64,000 nucleotides of DNA from JAFGPL01 sp963781805 (GTDB lineage Bacteria; Bacteroidota; Bacteroidia; Bacteroidales; UBA10428): assembly GCA_963781805.1 (NCBI GenBank), contig CAWAHF010000004.1, positions 4,092,001 through 4,156,000 of the forward strand, in the 5' to 3' direction. A program made the position numbers and the translations under genes. Positions 43,737 through 51,649 of this stretch are shown here, in pieces. Under the pieces are notes generated by a model that was not told the DNA's origin, did not search any database, and saw nothing but the letters and a program-made list of their open reading frames with translations. Numbering within the stretch: position 1 is the stretch's first letter; each line of letters begins with the position of its first letter.

Positions 43737-44734
43737 GAAGATATGTTGTGATCCTATTGCTGCAATTTTTGCTTTGGTCTTGCTTCGAAAAAGACAAAAG
43801 TGTGCAGCCCTATCCGGGTGAAATAACCACCATCGATCATGATGTAAGCTACTATCAGAGTTATTTCGATTTGGAAACCAATCGTGTGATGAAGTTCAAC
43901 CTGGTGAGCGATTGGGATCTGGCATTCGCTTGCAGACCTGAATCCTGGCAAATACGAACAAATTCAGGTAACGATCTGTTTATCTGCAAGTCAAATCTGA
44001 GCCAGGTAACTGATTTGTTTGTAGTCAATGGGAATGAAGAGTGGAAATATGATCAGCCCGATGGAAATCCGGACTCATTGGCTGTTGGTGTTTGGTGCGA
44101 TACCAATTCTTTTCCCTATCCTTCACATAATGAGATATTTGTTCTTGCCAGAAAAGTAGATCCAGCTTATGTCCCTGTAGCAAAATTTCAATTGATTTCT
44201 GCCGATTCAACAAGCTACCTGTTTATATGTAATAAACCGGACGAAACTGAAATCCATCAGGTTCGGATAAACAAAACTGATTCGGTAAATTTCACTTATT
44301 TCAGTTTTGCAGGTAATTCTCAACTAGACCTGGAACCTAAACGTTCAGGTTACGATTTAATTTTTATGCCTTATTATGATCTGGTATATGGAATCGTTGA
44401 ATATCCGTTGCCCTACCTTGTGCGTGGCGTAATACTGAACAACAGCAAGGTGGAAGCAATGCTTGAAACTTCCGGTTCATATGATGAAATTACATATTAC
44501 ACCCTTGATCAATCAAAATTTACCCGGAGTCAAAATATTATTGGATGGGAATGGAAAGATGTATCCATCGATTTTTCTGCAGGCACAGCTGTGTACACAA
44601 TATACCCTGATCGGGTGTATATCATTAAATCTTTCGAAGGAAACTATTTTAAGCTTCGTTTTCTCAGTTACTATTTAAACGGAATTTACGGATTCCCTGG
44701 ATTTGAATTTAAACAGCTGCTTCCAGCGGATTAA
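43733..44734 (+). CDS. Second HmuY-family lipoprotein
   Basis: This 333-residue protein has the lipoprotein signal MRRYVVILLLQFLLWSC with Cys17 and an HmuY-like beta fold: VSYYQSYFDLETNRVMKF then SDWDLAFACRPESWQIRTNS. The second half contains PKRSGYDLIFMPYYDLVYGI. Sequence differs strongly from the first copy, so it may capture a different haem source. It begins inside the stop codon of the receptor gene (ATGA overlap). Confidence 0.85.
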   Translation: MRRYVVILLLQFLLWSCFEKDKSVQPYPGEITTIDHDVSYYQSYFDLETNRVMKFNLVSDWDLAFACRPESWQIRTNSGNDLFICKSNLSQVTDLFVVNGNEEWKYDQPDGNPDSLAVGVWCDTNSFPYPSHNEIFVLARKVDPAYVPVAKFQLISADSTSYLFICNKPDETEIHQVRINKTDSVNFTYFSFAGNSQLDLEPKRSGYDLIFMPYYDLVYGIVEYPLPYLVRGVILNNSKVEAMLETSGSYDEITYYTLDQSKFTRSQNIIGWEWKDVSIDFSAGTAVYTIYPDRVYIIKSFEGNYFKLRFLSYYLNGIYGFPGFEFKQLLPAD

Positions 44735-44763
44735 CCAAGGGAATAATAATTTTTTTTATTTAT

Positions 44764-44779
44764 TACGAAAATAATCGTA
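44764..44779. promoter_or_regulatory. BlaI-type operator 1
   Basis: TACGA-AAATAA-TCGTA, a 16-base palindrome with 5-base arms and a 6-base spacer. It lies 31 bases before operator 2 (three helix turns). Confidence 0.85.
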
Positions 44780-44794
44780 CTAAAATTTTTTTAT

Positions 44795-44810
44795 TACGAC
44801 GACTATCGTA
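44795..44810. promoter_or_regulatory. BlaI-type operator 2
   Basis: TACGA-CGACTA-TCGTA, same arms and spacer as operator 1. Its right end overlaps the TATATTTG -7 box at 44809-44816. Confidence 0.87.
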
Positions 44811-44816
44811 TATTTG
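44809..44816 (+). promoter_or_regulatory. -7 promoter box of the blaI-blaR operon
   Basis: TATATTTG, matching TAnnTTTG, is squeezed between operators 2 and 3. A bound repressor would block it from both sides. Confidence 0.7.
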
Positions 44817-44832
44817 TACGATAAAATTCGTA
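44817..44832. promoter_or_regulatory. BlaI-type operator 3
   Basis: TACGA-TAAAAT-TCGTA, 22 bases after operator 2 (two helix turns) and six bases before the ATG at 44838. It excludes the upstream TTG at 44814 as a start. Confidence 0.85.
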
Positions 44833-44837
44833 GTAAA

Positions 44838-45224
44838 ATGTCAAACGAAGTAATGAAACCAACAGCTGCAGAACTTGAAATTCTACAAATTCTTTGGAAA
44901 TACAAGTCTGCAACGGTGAAATTTGTTCACGAAAAAATCAACAGGAGTAAAAATGTAGGGTATACCACCACCTTGAAAATCATGCAAAATTTGGCTTCAA
45001 AAAATATGGTGGGCAGAAAACAGGAAGGTAGAAGTCATGTGTACATACCATTGCTCAAAAAGGAGAAAACCCAGGAATTGTTGCTTGACAAATTTCTGAA
45101 TACTGCATTTTCCGGTTCCGCTTCAAGTCTGGTGATGCAGGTATTGGGAAACCATCAAACCAGCAGCGAAGAACTTAAGAAAATTAAAGAACTAATTCAA
45201 AAACTGGAGGAACAGGAACAATGA
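44838..45224 (+). CDS. blaI: BlaI/MecI-family repressor
   Basis: This 128-residue winged-helix repressor starts at ATG 44838 (MSNEVMKPTAAELEILQILW). Next follow the recognition region YTTTLKIMQNLASKNMVGRK and the C-terminal dimer helices (NHQTSSEELKKIKELIQKLE). The family represses beta-lactamase or copper genes until its partner sensor protease inactivates it. Three operators of the TACGA-N6-TCGTA type precede it, so it regulates itself. Its stop codon overlaps the start of the BlaR-like gene by four bases (ATGA). Confidence 0.93.
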   Translation: MSNEVMKPTAAELEILQILWKYKSATVKFVHEKINRSKNVGYTTTLKIMQNLASKNMVGRKQEGRSHVYIPLLKKEKTQELLLDKFLNTAFSGSASSLVMQVLGNHQTSSEELKKIKELIQKLEEQEQ

Positions 45225-47575
45225 AACTAATTGAAACATTATTACCTGCACAGGTAGTTGAAGCCTTTGGCTGGATGATTCTTCATTCCCTTTGGCAGGG
45301 AGCTGTCATTTCTGTTTTTCTTGGACTTATAATGATTCTGACTAATAAGTTCAGCGCCAAAAGCAGATATTTTATTGCTGTAGCGGCTTTCTTATTTATG
45401 CCCGTCGTTTCGGTTTTTACCTTTCTTAAAAATTATCAGCCGCTTATTGCTGTGCAATCAACCCGGTTATCAGCTTTGACGATGCATAATGCACCGGCAT
45501 TTCAGATGAAACCGGATAACGAACAACCGCCTGCTATCGGGTCAGTAACTGAATCAGAAAAAGGATTAAGTATGAAAGAATACCGAAAATATTTTTCGCA
45601 GCATATTCCGTTGATTGTCACCATCTGGTTTTTAGGGATGCTTGTATTTGCCTTAAAATTCCTTGGAGGACTGGCATACATCCAACGACTGAAACATTAC
45701 AGAATTCATCAGGTTACGGAAGAGTGGCAAAAAACATTTGATAAGTTGTGCAAAACAATCCATATACAAAGAGCCGTGAAGATAGTGCAATCGGCAATGG
45801 TAAAGGTTCCTATGGTAATTGGTTTTTTTAAACCGGTTGTTCTGATTCCCGTAAGCACCTTTACCGGAATACCTTCAAAACAGCTGGAAATAATCATTAT
45901 GCATGAACTGGCGCATATTATCCGGCGCGATTATATCATAAACATCTTACAGTCGCTGGTTGAAATCATCTTTTTCTTTCATCCAGCCGTCTGGTGGATG
46001 TCGAAAGTAATACGTACCGAACGCGAACATTGCTGCGACGACATTGCCATTGAAAAAACCGGTGACTCTCTGAATTTTGCCAAAGCCCTTGCAAATATCC
46101 AGGAACAATTTCTGCTGAAGGAAAGTCTGGCCATGAGCATTCACGGAGGGAAAAATAATTTGTTCAAACGTATTAAACGATTAATAAGCCAACCAACCAT
46201 GAAAACAAGTTTTACAGAAGGATTCACAGCATCCTGTATTATTTTTACAGGTATTTTCATTATGATGATAAATATCGGCGCATCGAGAAATTTATCTTTT
46301 GAAAATCCCATGCTAAATGAAAACCCGTCAAAAAAGGAAGTTGCAATAAATGTTGACGATTCAACTAAGATATCTCCTGTAGCCAAAAAAGAGAAACCGG
46401 CAACAGTTGAAGATCAGTTGTTTGAATTGGAAAATAAAGAAAAAGTCCAGAAATCTAATCAGAAAGATGAACAGACTGAAGAATTGCAAAAGGAAGCTGA
46501 AAAGGCACAATTGGAGGCCGAAATGAAGCAAACTGAAGCCGAAAAAGCAAATCAGTATGCTGAAAGAAAAAAAGACGAGGCTGAAAAAGCCCGCAAGGAA
46601 ACCGAAAAACAGGCTAATAAAAATGCTAATTCCGGACATGACAATAACCCTACTGAAGATGAGATATTAAAAGGTGTGGAAGCCGGACTCAAAGATATGG
46701 ATTTGAATAAAATTGCAAAGGAAGCAATGGATGGGGCACAGGCAGGAATCAGCCAGATCGATTTGAATGCCATCGTAAAAGAAGCTGTTGATGGAGTAAA
46801 CGAAGGCATTAGCGAAATTGATGCCAATCTTATTTCGAATGAAATATTAAGTGGTATACAATCGGCCGTGCAGGAGATGGATTTAAACTTAATTGCCGGC
46901 GAAGTATTGTCCGGAATAAAAAGTGCACTTCAGGAAATAGATGTAAATAAAATTGTTAATAATCAGGTCAGTACCCCTGTGCCTGGAGAGAATTTTACCG
47001 GAAATCCGGAACATTTATCCAGAATTTCCAAGGGTGTTGGAGATTGGAATAAATGGAGAAATGACAATCCGAAGGTAACACCTGACTTAAGAGGTGCTTT
47101 ACTTACGGAAGCTAATTTAAATTCGGCTGATCTGCATAATGCCCTGCTCGATAATATTGATATGAAAGAAGCTGTACTTGACTGGGCAAATCTTGAAGGA
47201 GCCAGTCTGAGATATGCTTTACTTAAAGAAGCTACCTTCAATGGTACAAAACTGTCCAACGCTGATTTTATGGGTACAAATCTTAAGGAGGTAAACCTGT
47301 CGGGACAAAATTTGCGTAATACTAATTTCAGCCAAACCAACTTAAAAGAAGCAGATCTAAGTCTGACAGATTTTAGAGACAGCGATTTAAGTTATGCCAA
47401 TATTCGTGAAGCTGATTTTACCAAAGCCGATTTAAGAAATGCAAATTTGAAGGGCGCTGATTTGAGTGAAGCGAAAATATCCGGTGTAAATTTTAAAGGG
47501 GCAATCGCCGACAAGTACACACAATTTCCAGAGGGATTTAATGCAGTTTCGCAGGGAATCGAAATTAAAAATTAA
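45221..47575 (+). CDS. BlaR1-like M56 metalloprotease with 20-residue repeats and pentapeptide-repeat C-terminus
   Basis: The first about 355 residues form the BlaR1/M56 part: several transmembrane helices, zinc site HELAH at 228-232 with a C-terminal helix REHCCDD, and a last helix near IIFTGIFIMMINIG. After it come a Lys/Glu/Ala-rich coiled coil (about 410-470), five tandem 20-residue repeats (483-582; pattern x-x-G-x-x-x-x-[IVL]-x-[EDQ]-[IM]-D-[LVA]-N-x-I), and about 150 residues of pentapeptide repeats A-[DN]-L-x-x (LRGALLTEANLNSADLHNAL and so on). In BlaR1 the segment after the last helix faces outside and is a penicillin-binding sensor; here the repeats stand in its place. The ligand is unknown. 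Confidence 0.9.
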   Translation: MKLIETLLPAQVVEAFGWMILHSLWQGAVISVFLGLIMILTNKFSAKSRYFIAVAAFLFMPVVSVFTFLKNYQPLIAVQSTRLSALTMHNAPAFQMKPDNEQPPAIGSVTESEKGLSMKEYRKYFSQHIPLIVTIWFLGMLVFALKFLGGLAYIQRLKHYRIHQVTEEWQKTFDKLCKTIHIQRAVKIVQSAMVKVPMVIGFFKPVVLIPVSTFTGIPSKQLEIIIMHELAHIIRRDYIINILQSLVEIIFFFHPAVWWMSKVIRTEREHCCDDIAIEKTGDSLNFAKALANIQEQFLLKESLAMSIHGGKNNLFKRIKRLISQPTMKTSFTEGFTASCIIFTGIFIMMINIGASRNLSFENPMLNENPSKKEVAINVDDSTKISPVAKKEKPATVEDQLFELENKEKVQKSNQKDEQTEELQKEAEKAQLEAEMKQTEAEKANQYAERKKDEAEKARKETEKQANKNANSGHDNNPTEDEILKGVEAGLKDMDLNKIAKEAMDGAQAGISQIDLNAIVKEAVDGVNEGISEIDANLISNEILSGIQSAVQEMDLNLIAGEVLSGIKSALQEIDVNKIVNNQVSTPVPGENFTGNPEHLSRISKGVGDWNKWRNDNPKVTPDLRGALLTEANLNSADLHNALLDNIDMKEAVLDWANLEGASLRYALLKEATFNGTKLSNADFMGTNLKEVNLSGQNLRNTNFSQTNLKEADLSLTDFRDSDLSYANIREADFTKADLRNANLKGADLSEAKISGVNFKGAIADKYTQFPEGFNAVSQGIEIKN
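46667..46966 (+). repeat. Five tandem 60-bp coding repeats in the BlaR-like gene
   Basis: Five consecutive 20-codon units encode variants of the pattern ending D-[LVA]-N-x-I-x-x-x-x. They are diverged at DNA level but keep exact spacing. They connect the coiled coil to the pentapeptide domain. Confidence 0.85.
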
Positions 47576-47618
47576 AAATCCGTATATAAAAGAACTTCTT
47601 AACCTCAAGTTGAAAAAT

Positions 47619-47650
47619 AAAAAAAGTCATCTGATTCGGATGACTTTTTT
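47619..47650. terminator. Bidirectional rho-independent terminator
   Basis: AAAAAGTCATC pairs with GATGACTTTTT around an 8-base loop, with A and T tracts on both sides. It ends the blaI-blaR operon on the plus strand and the small coiled-coil gene on the minus strand. Confidence 0.9.
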
Positions 47651-47669
47651 CATTATTTAAGTGCATAAC

Positions 47670-47876
47670 TCAGTAGGAAAATTGATACTTTTTTCTTAAC
47701 TCCTTTTGGTAATTGGCAATTTTTCCTTCAAGATCAATTATTTCACTTCTGAGTTTTGTAGTATCACTACCTTCACTTTCCAATTCACGAATAAATCTTT
47801 TGTTAATGATAATCTTCTTCTGACATTCGTAAATATTGGAAATCAAACCCTTAATGTTATATTTGATATCAAGCAT
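47670..47876 (-). CDS. Small coiled-coil hypothetical protein
   Basis: This 68-residue frame is highly charged and helical (KLRSEIIDLEGKIANYQKEL). It ends 20 bases before the shared terminator, which has the right orientation for it. Its family is not recognised. Composition and the placement of the terminator support a real gene; there is no good RBS or promoter to confirm it. Confidence 0.5.
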   Translation of the reverse strand: MLDIKYNIKGLISNIYECQKKIIINKRFIRELESEGSDTTKLRSEIIDLEGKIANYQKELRKKYQFSY

Positions 47877-48217
47877 AGTTGGTTGTTTTTAGTTTTGCTT
47901 AATTTCAAGCTTAGTAAATTTATAAAATGGTTATTTGTATAACAAATTAAATCATATGATGTTAATTACCACAACCAGGTGATTCAACTCATCATGTGTA
48001 ACCATCTAATTAAAAGAACATTAAATTCACAAATTTTAAAACATTTTTGCCTTGATATTTTTTTTTATTAACATGTGTTCCAAATCTTGTTTTTTTATGT
48101 TAATAAGATTACATGTTTTAAAATTTTATGAATTAAGGCACCGCATTTAAAACAAGAAATTTCGTTTATTAAAGAACATACAATTTATGCAATTATTTTG
48201 TCTTTAAGTTTAAAAAT
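47877..48217. other. AT-rich intergenic region
   Basis: About 340 bases of very AT-rich sequence with no frame longer than chance. Long T tracts and several ACATGT/AACATG patches occur. No palindrome that would make a terminator or riboswitch was found. Confidence 0.5.
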
Positions 48218-48925
48218 ATGTTAATAATGGTTAAATCTAAAATTATTCTGGTGACTGGAGGCAATAAAGGTATTGGGTTTGAAATATGCCGGCAATTACT
48301 CGATTTAAATACAACTATTGTTTTGATATCAAGAAATATAGAGAGAGGAAGAGCGGCCATGGACCGGTTGAAAAACAGCAATTCTGAAATTTATTATCAT
48401 AAGCTTGATGTAACATCAGCCAACGATATTCATACGATTTAAGAATTTTTGCTTGAAAAATTCGGCAGGCTTGACGTACTTATCAATAACGCCGGTATAT
48501 TACCGGATAAACAACCTGCTATTGAAACGGATACAGATGTGATTAAAAAAACAATGGAGACGAATGTTTATGGTGTGTTTCAACTTATTACAACCTTATT
48601 GCCCCTTTTACGAAAAAGTGATGATGCAAGAATTATAAATATGTCGAGTGGGTTGGGGGCTCTGAACAACTTGGGAGGAGGCTATGCTGCATATAGCCTG
48701 TCGAAAGCATCTTTGAATATCGTTACGATGATGTTTGCAAGTGAACTTGCGAATAATAAAATTAAAGTGAACTCCATGTCGCCCGGTTGGGTTCGGACAG
48801 CTATGGGAGGATCTGGCGCACCAAGAAGTGTTGCCAAAGGGGCTGAAACTGCCGTATGGCTTGCTACTGCTGAAAATATTGAAACGGGTAAATTTTATCA
48901 CAATAAACAAATCATCGACTGGTAA
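48218..48925 (+). pseudogene. Short-chain dehydrogenase gene with in-frame stop
   Basis: Frame 48218-48442 encodes the NAD(P) fold start (KIILVTGGNKGIGFEICRQL), then TAA at 48440-48442; the same frame continues through EFLLEKFGRLDVLINNAGIL, MSSGLGALNNLGGGYAAYSL (Y-x3-K site with S-K-A-S-L) to a stop at 48925. A C-to-T change from CAA (Gln) would explain the stop: HTI-stop-EFLLEKFGR. Together the pieces have the length of a carbonyl-reductase-type SDR. Either a real null allele or a sequencing error; no frameshift is involved. Confidence 0.83.
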
Positions 48926-48964
48926 ATTGCTATCCGTTAACGTTTAATGACAATTAATGGTTAA

Positions 48965-49759
48965 TTATAGCAGCATGATTCCCGAACAAAACCTTCCGGT
49001 GTGGAAACCCTCTTTACGTGCCGAATAGAAATCAGCAACATTTTCGAATGTGCAGATACCCGGTATCTCAATATTTTCTTCTGTTATCTTTTCAGATACC
49101 AGCTGATACCTGGCAAGTTCCCATAAATTCAGGAGTGCTTTTCTTTCGGATGTATCAGTCTCTATAATATTCCGTTTTTCACCAGTAATCCGTTTCACTT
49201 TCCCCCATACTTCAGGGCCAACTTCGTAATGTTTTGCTGAAATCGATGGACCTATACATGCGGTAATATTTTCGGGCTCACAACCAAATTCAGATTTCAT
49301 TCGGAGGATCATGCCGGGAATGATTCCGGCTACTAATCCACGCCAACCTGCGTGTACGACTGCTATTGTGTTCGTTGAAGCATCCAGCAGGATTAATGGA
49401 ATACAATCTGCCGTAGTAACGCACAATACCTTTCCTGGGATATTGGTCACCAATGCATCGGTATTCACAAGCTCCGTCTGAAATGTATCTGCGTCAATCC
49501 GCTTAATATTCGGTGTATGACATTGATTCGGGTAAAAAAATACGTCTGGTTCGAGATTTAGATTTTCAGCAAGAATTTTCCTGTTGTGAGTAACATTTTC
49601 AGGCAAATCATCAACGTTGTAACTCAGATTGAGACCCTGACATTTTCCTTTACTGACACCTTCGTGTCTTTCTGTAACGAAATGTTCAATATTCCCGATT
49701 CTACGAAACAATTCAAACTGCCAAACAGAAATATCATTTAGTTTCCGCCTATACATCAT
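48965..49759 (-). CDS. pgeF: Peptidoglycan editing factor / laccase-domain protein
   Basis: This 264-residue protein has the YfiH/DUF152 fold: FYPNQCHTPNIKRID, VLCVTTADCIPLILLD, IAVVHAGWRGLVAGIIPGM and CIGPSISAKHYEVG. The H and C residues form the zinc site. PgeF removes wrong amino acids (such as L-Ser) from UDP-MurNAc-dipeptides in E. coli; adenosine deaminase-like activity is reported for relatives. It lies 24 bases after the small CDGSH gene, so probably in its operon. Confidence 0.9.
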   Translation of the reverse strand: MMYRRKLNDISVWQFELFRRIGNIEHFVTERHEGVSKGKCQGLNLSYNVDDLPENVTHNRKILAENLNLEPDVFFYPNQCHTPNIKRIDADTFQTELVNTDALVTNIPGKVLCVTTADCIPLILLDASTNTIAVVHAGWRGLVAGIIPGMILRMKSEFGCEPENITACIGPSISAKHYEVGPEVWGKVKRITGEKRNIIETDTSERKALLNLWELARYQLVSEKITEENIEIPGICTFENVADFYSARKEGFHTGRFCSGIMLL

Positions 49760-49783
49760 ATCTTAGCCTGAGGATCAAACAGA

Positions 49784-49978
49784 TCAATCCCTGACGCCGA
49801 TTTTTTTGTGCGTATCATCACAGAATGGTTTATTTTTCGAACCACCACAACGACATAGCAAAATTTCTTTTAATCCGGAGGTCACTTTACCCGAAGCATC
49901 TTTTAAAACAAAATTGCCTGTAATTTTAAAAGGCCCGTGTGGTAATACGGTTACTTCATATTTGTTATCATCTTCCAT
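49784..49978 (-). CDS. CDGSH iron-sulfur domain protein
   Basis: This 64-residue protein is a single CDGSH-type [2Fe-2S] domain with the ligand set in EILLCRCGGSKNKPFCDDTH (C-x-C-x2-S-x3-P-x-C-D-x2-H). It also has the family strand VLPHGPFKITGNFVL. MitoNEET-like proteins act in electron or cluster transfer. It lies seven bases after the larger two-domain CDGSH gene. Confidence 0.92.
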   Translation of the reverse strand: MEDDNKYEVTVLPHGPFKITGNFVLKDASGKVTSGLKEILLCRCGGSKNKPFCDDTHKKIGVRD

Positions 49979-49985
49979 TATTCTG

Positions 49986-50441
49986 TCATTTACCTGTGAA
50001 TCCTATTTTTCTGTGTGTTCCATCGCAAAAAGGCAATTCGTTAGATGCTCCGCACCGGCACAAAGATGTCATTCTCATCTTTTTAAACTCTTTCCCATCT
50101 GTTCCGATAACAACGAAATTCCCCTTCAGAATCAGAGGTCCTTCAGGCATTACCCTTATTTCGTTTTCTACAACAGGCTGTTTTTCTACACTTTCTTCCG
50201 GAGTTATATTTTTGTTATATTGATAACTTAATGCAGCTGTGGGACACATTTTTACCACCCGGATAATCTCTTCGGTTGAAGCGCCATTCATATTCACCCA
50301 TGGCCTTTTTCGGGGATTGAAAACCTCAATAAGCTCCCTGTAGCAGGTTGTAGCATGAATGCATTTTTTCGGCTTCCAGTAAACTGTTATTTCACCGTTT
50401 GAATAACTTCTGTCGTGGGTACTGTTAAACTCATCTTCCAT
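49986..50441 (-). CDS. YjdI-CDGSH two-domain iron-sulfur protein
   Basis: This 151-residue protein has an N-terminal mono-cluster domain of the YjdI/Fer4_19 type (KKCIHATTCYRELIEVFNPR, then VVKMCPTAALSYQ) and a C-terminal CDGSH domain (MTSLCRCGASNELPFCDGTH). The N-terminal domain has few cysteines and is thought to hold a [4Fe-4S] or divergent cluster. It begins the operon with the second CDGSH gene and pgeF. A minus-strand TATTTTTG box lies 24 bases before its start. Confidence 0.9.
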   Translation of the reverse strand: MEDEFNSTHDRSYSNGEITVYWKPKKCIHATTCYRELIEVFNPRKRPWVNMNGASTEEIIRVVKMCPTAALSYQYNKNITPEESVEKQPVVENEIRVMPEGPLILKGNFVVIGTDGKEFKKMRMTSLCRCGASNELPFCDGTHRKIGFTGK

Positions 50442-50464
50442 GTTTGCGGTTAAATCAATTTTTG

Positions 50465-50472
50465 CAAAAATA
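50465..50472 (-). promoter_or_regulatory. Candidate -7 promoter box for the CDGSH operon
   Basis: On the minus strand TATTTTTG matches TAnnTTTG and lies 24 bases upstream of the start at 50441. The region is AT-rich, so chance matches are possible. Confidence 0.4.
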
Positions 50473-50808
50473 CAAAATTATGTGAACTATGAATGGGCAT
50501 TCAAAGGGTATAAAATTGTAGCATTTCAATTTACAAATCCTTATTGCAACCGGTCAGTAAATTAAAAATCATCTCATGGTTATTCCCTGTAAAATCCGAA
50601 CCATTTCACAAAAATGAAGATTCTCGTAGATCATTTGTTTGATTTTTAGTTGTCTTGCTTGCAGGATATGCTGAAATAGGTTATTTCATTAAAAAATTAA
50701 TAATTTTACCTTTCTTTTACAGGCGGCAAACATTCAACTGAAAATTACGTTTAATAAAACGTTGATTCAATTGGTATGTTTATTGAGATATTTCTCAAAA
50801 ACAGTGGG
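50473..50808. other. Intergenic region between the CDGSH operon and the DUF4294 gene
   Basis: About 336 bases without a supported gene. It separates divergent units and must hold the promoter of the DUF4294 gene; none was placed. No repeat found. Confidence 0.5.
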
Positions 50809-51408
50809 ATGAAAAAAGTGCTTTTTATATTAATTCTTGGATTTTCAGGAATCTGTATTGGTAAATCGCAGGATACACTCCGCTTTAAAAAGGATAATTT
50901 TGTTTTGTATGGGCTTGTCTTAGATGGGGATACCTTATATATGTCTTCGATAGATGAGGCATATATTTTCCCTCGACAAAAATTCAATTCTCAATGGGAA
51001 TATAGAAGATATCTGCGACTTATCAGAAATGTAAAAAAAGCTTATCCCTATGCAAAACTTGCAAAGAAGATGTTTGATGATGTTGCAGCCCATTATGAGA
51101 CATTAAAAAGTGACAGAGCAAAAAAAGCCTATGTAAAGCAGGTGGAGAAAGAAATTAAAGTTGAATATGAAGATAAACTTAAAAATCTGACCATTACCCA
51201 GGGCAGAATTCTGATAAAACTGATAGACCGGGAAATCGGTGAGACTTCGTATGATGTAGTGAAAGAACTGAGGGGTTCATTCAATGCATTTTTCTGGCAA
51301 ACCATAGCAAGAATTTTTGGTTCAAATCTTAAAAGTGAATTTGATGCAGAAGGTGAAGATAAGCTTATCAATGAAATAATTATTATGATTGAAAAGGGAG
51401 CGCTATAG
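50809..51408 (+). CDS. DUF4294-domain secreted protein
   Basis: The start is set at ATG 50809 (MKKVLFILILGFSGICIGKS), which gives a clean signal peptide; an upstream in-frame start adds 11 residues. The 199-residue product contains the DUF4294 core: WEYRRYLRLIRNVKKAYPYA, KLAKKMFDDVAAHYETLKSD and ITQGRILIKLIDREIGETSY. The family is confined to Bacteroidetes and has no assigned function; it is helical and periplasmic. The gene is single. Confidence 0.87.
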   Translation: MKKVLFILILGFSGICIGKSQDTLRFKKDNFVLYGLVLDGDTLYMSSIDEAYIFPRQKFNSQWEYRRYLRLIRNVKKAYPYAKLAKKMFDDVAAHYETLKSDRAKKAYVKQVEKEIKVEYEDKLKNLTITQGRILIKLIDREIGETSYDVVKELRGSFNAFFWQTIARIFGSNLKSEFDAEGEDKLINEIIIMIEKGAL

Positions 51409-51494
51409 CGTTCTGTCTATCCTGCGATGTTTAAAGTTACTTCACAATAAATTTCTTTGTTCGTTGTTTTAATAGTTGCGGTGAATAATTACTA

Positions 51495-51619
51495 GTGTCA
51501 TGTCAAGTATTAAAAGGTGGTCTATTCATTCCGAACTTGATTCGGAATCTCTTTAATCTTCCATAGACCCTGAATCAAGTTCAGGGTGACTATATGATAT
51601 AATACGATTGATATGACAC
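51495..51619. repeat. 125-bp inverted-repeat element with internal hairpins
   Basis: GTGTCATGTCAA at the left and TTGATATGACAC at the right are inverted repeats (11 of 12). Inside are two strong palindromes: ATTCCGAACTTGATTCGGAAT (arms ATTCCGAA/TTCGGAAT, 51529-51549) and CCCTGAATCAAGTTCAGGG (51568-51586). Together it looks like a small non-autonomous interspersed element. No coding potential; no clear target duplication. Confidence 0.65.
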
Positions 51620-51649
51620 AAGTTTTAAATACTGATATTCAATACGCCT

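Noticed and set aside
44814..44837. TTG at 44814 as the start of blaI
   Set aside because: It would place operator 3 inside the coding region and lie in the promoter box; ATG at 44838 gives the standard family N-terminus.
48440..48442. TAA read as a sense codon (recoding) in the SDR and TonB genes
   Set aside because: Many intact genes in the window use TAA as their true stop, and no signal for read-through (such as a following hairpin) is seen.
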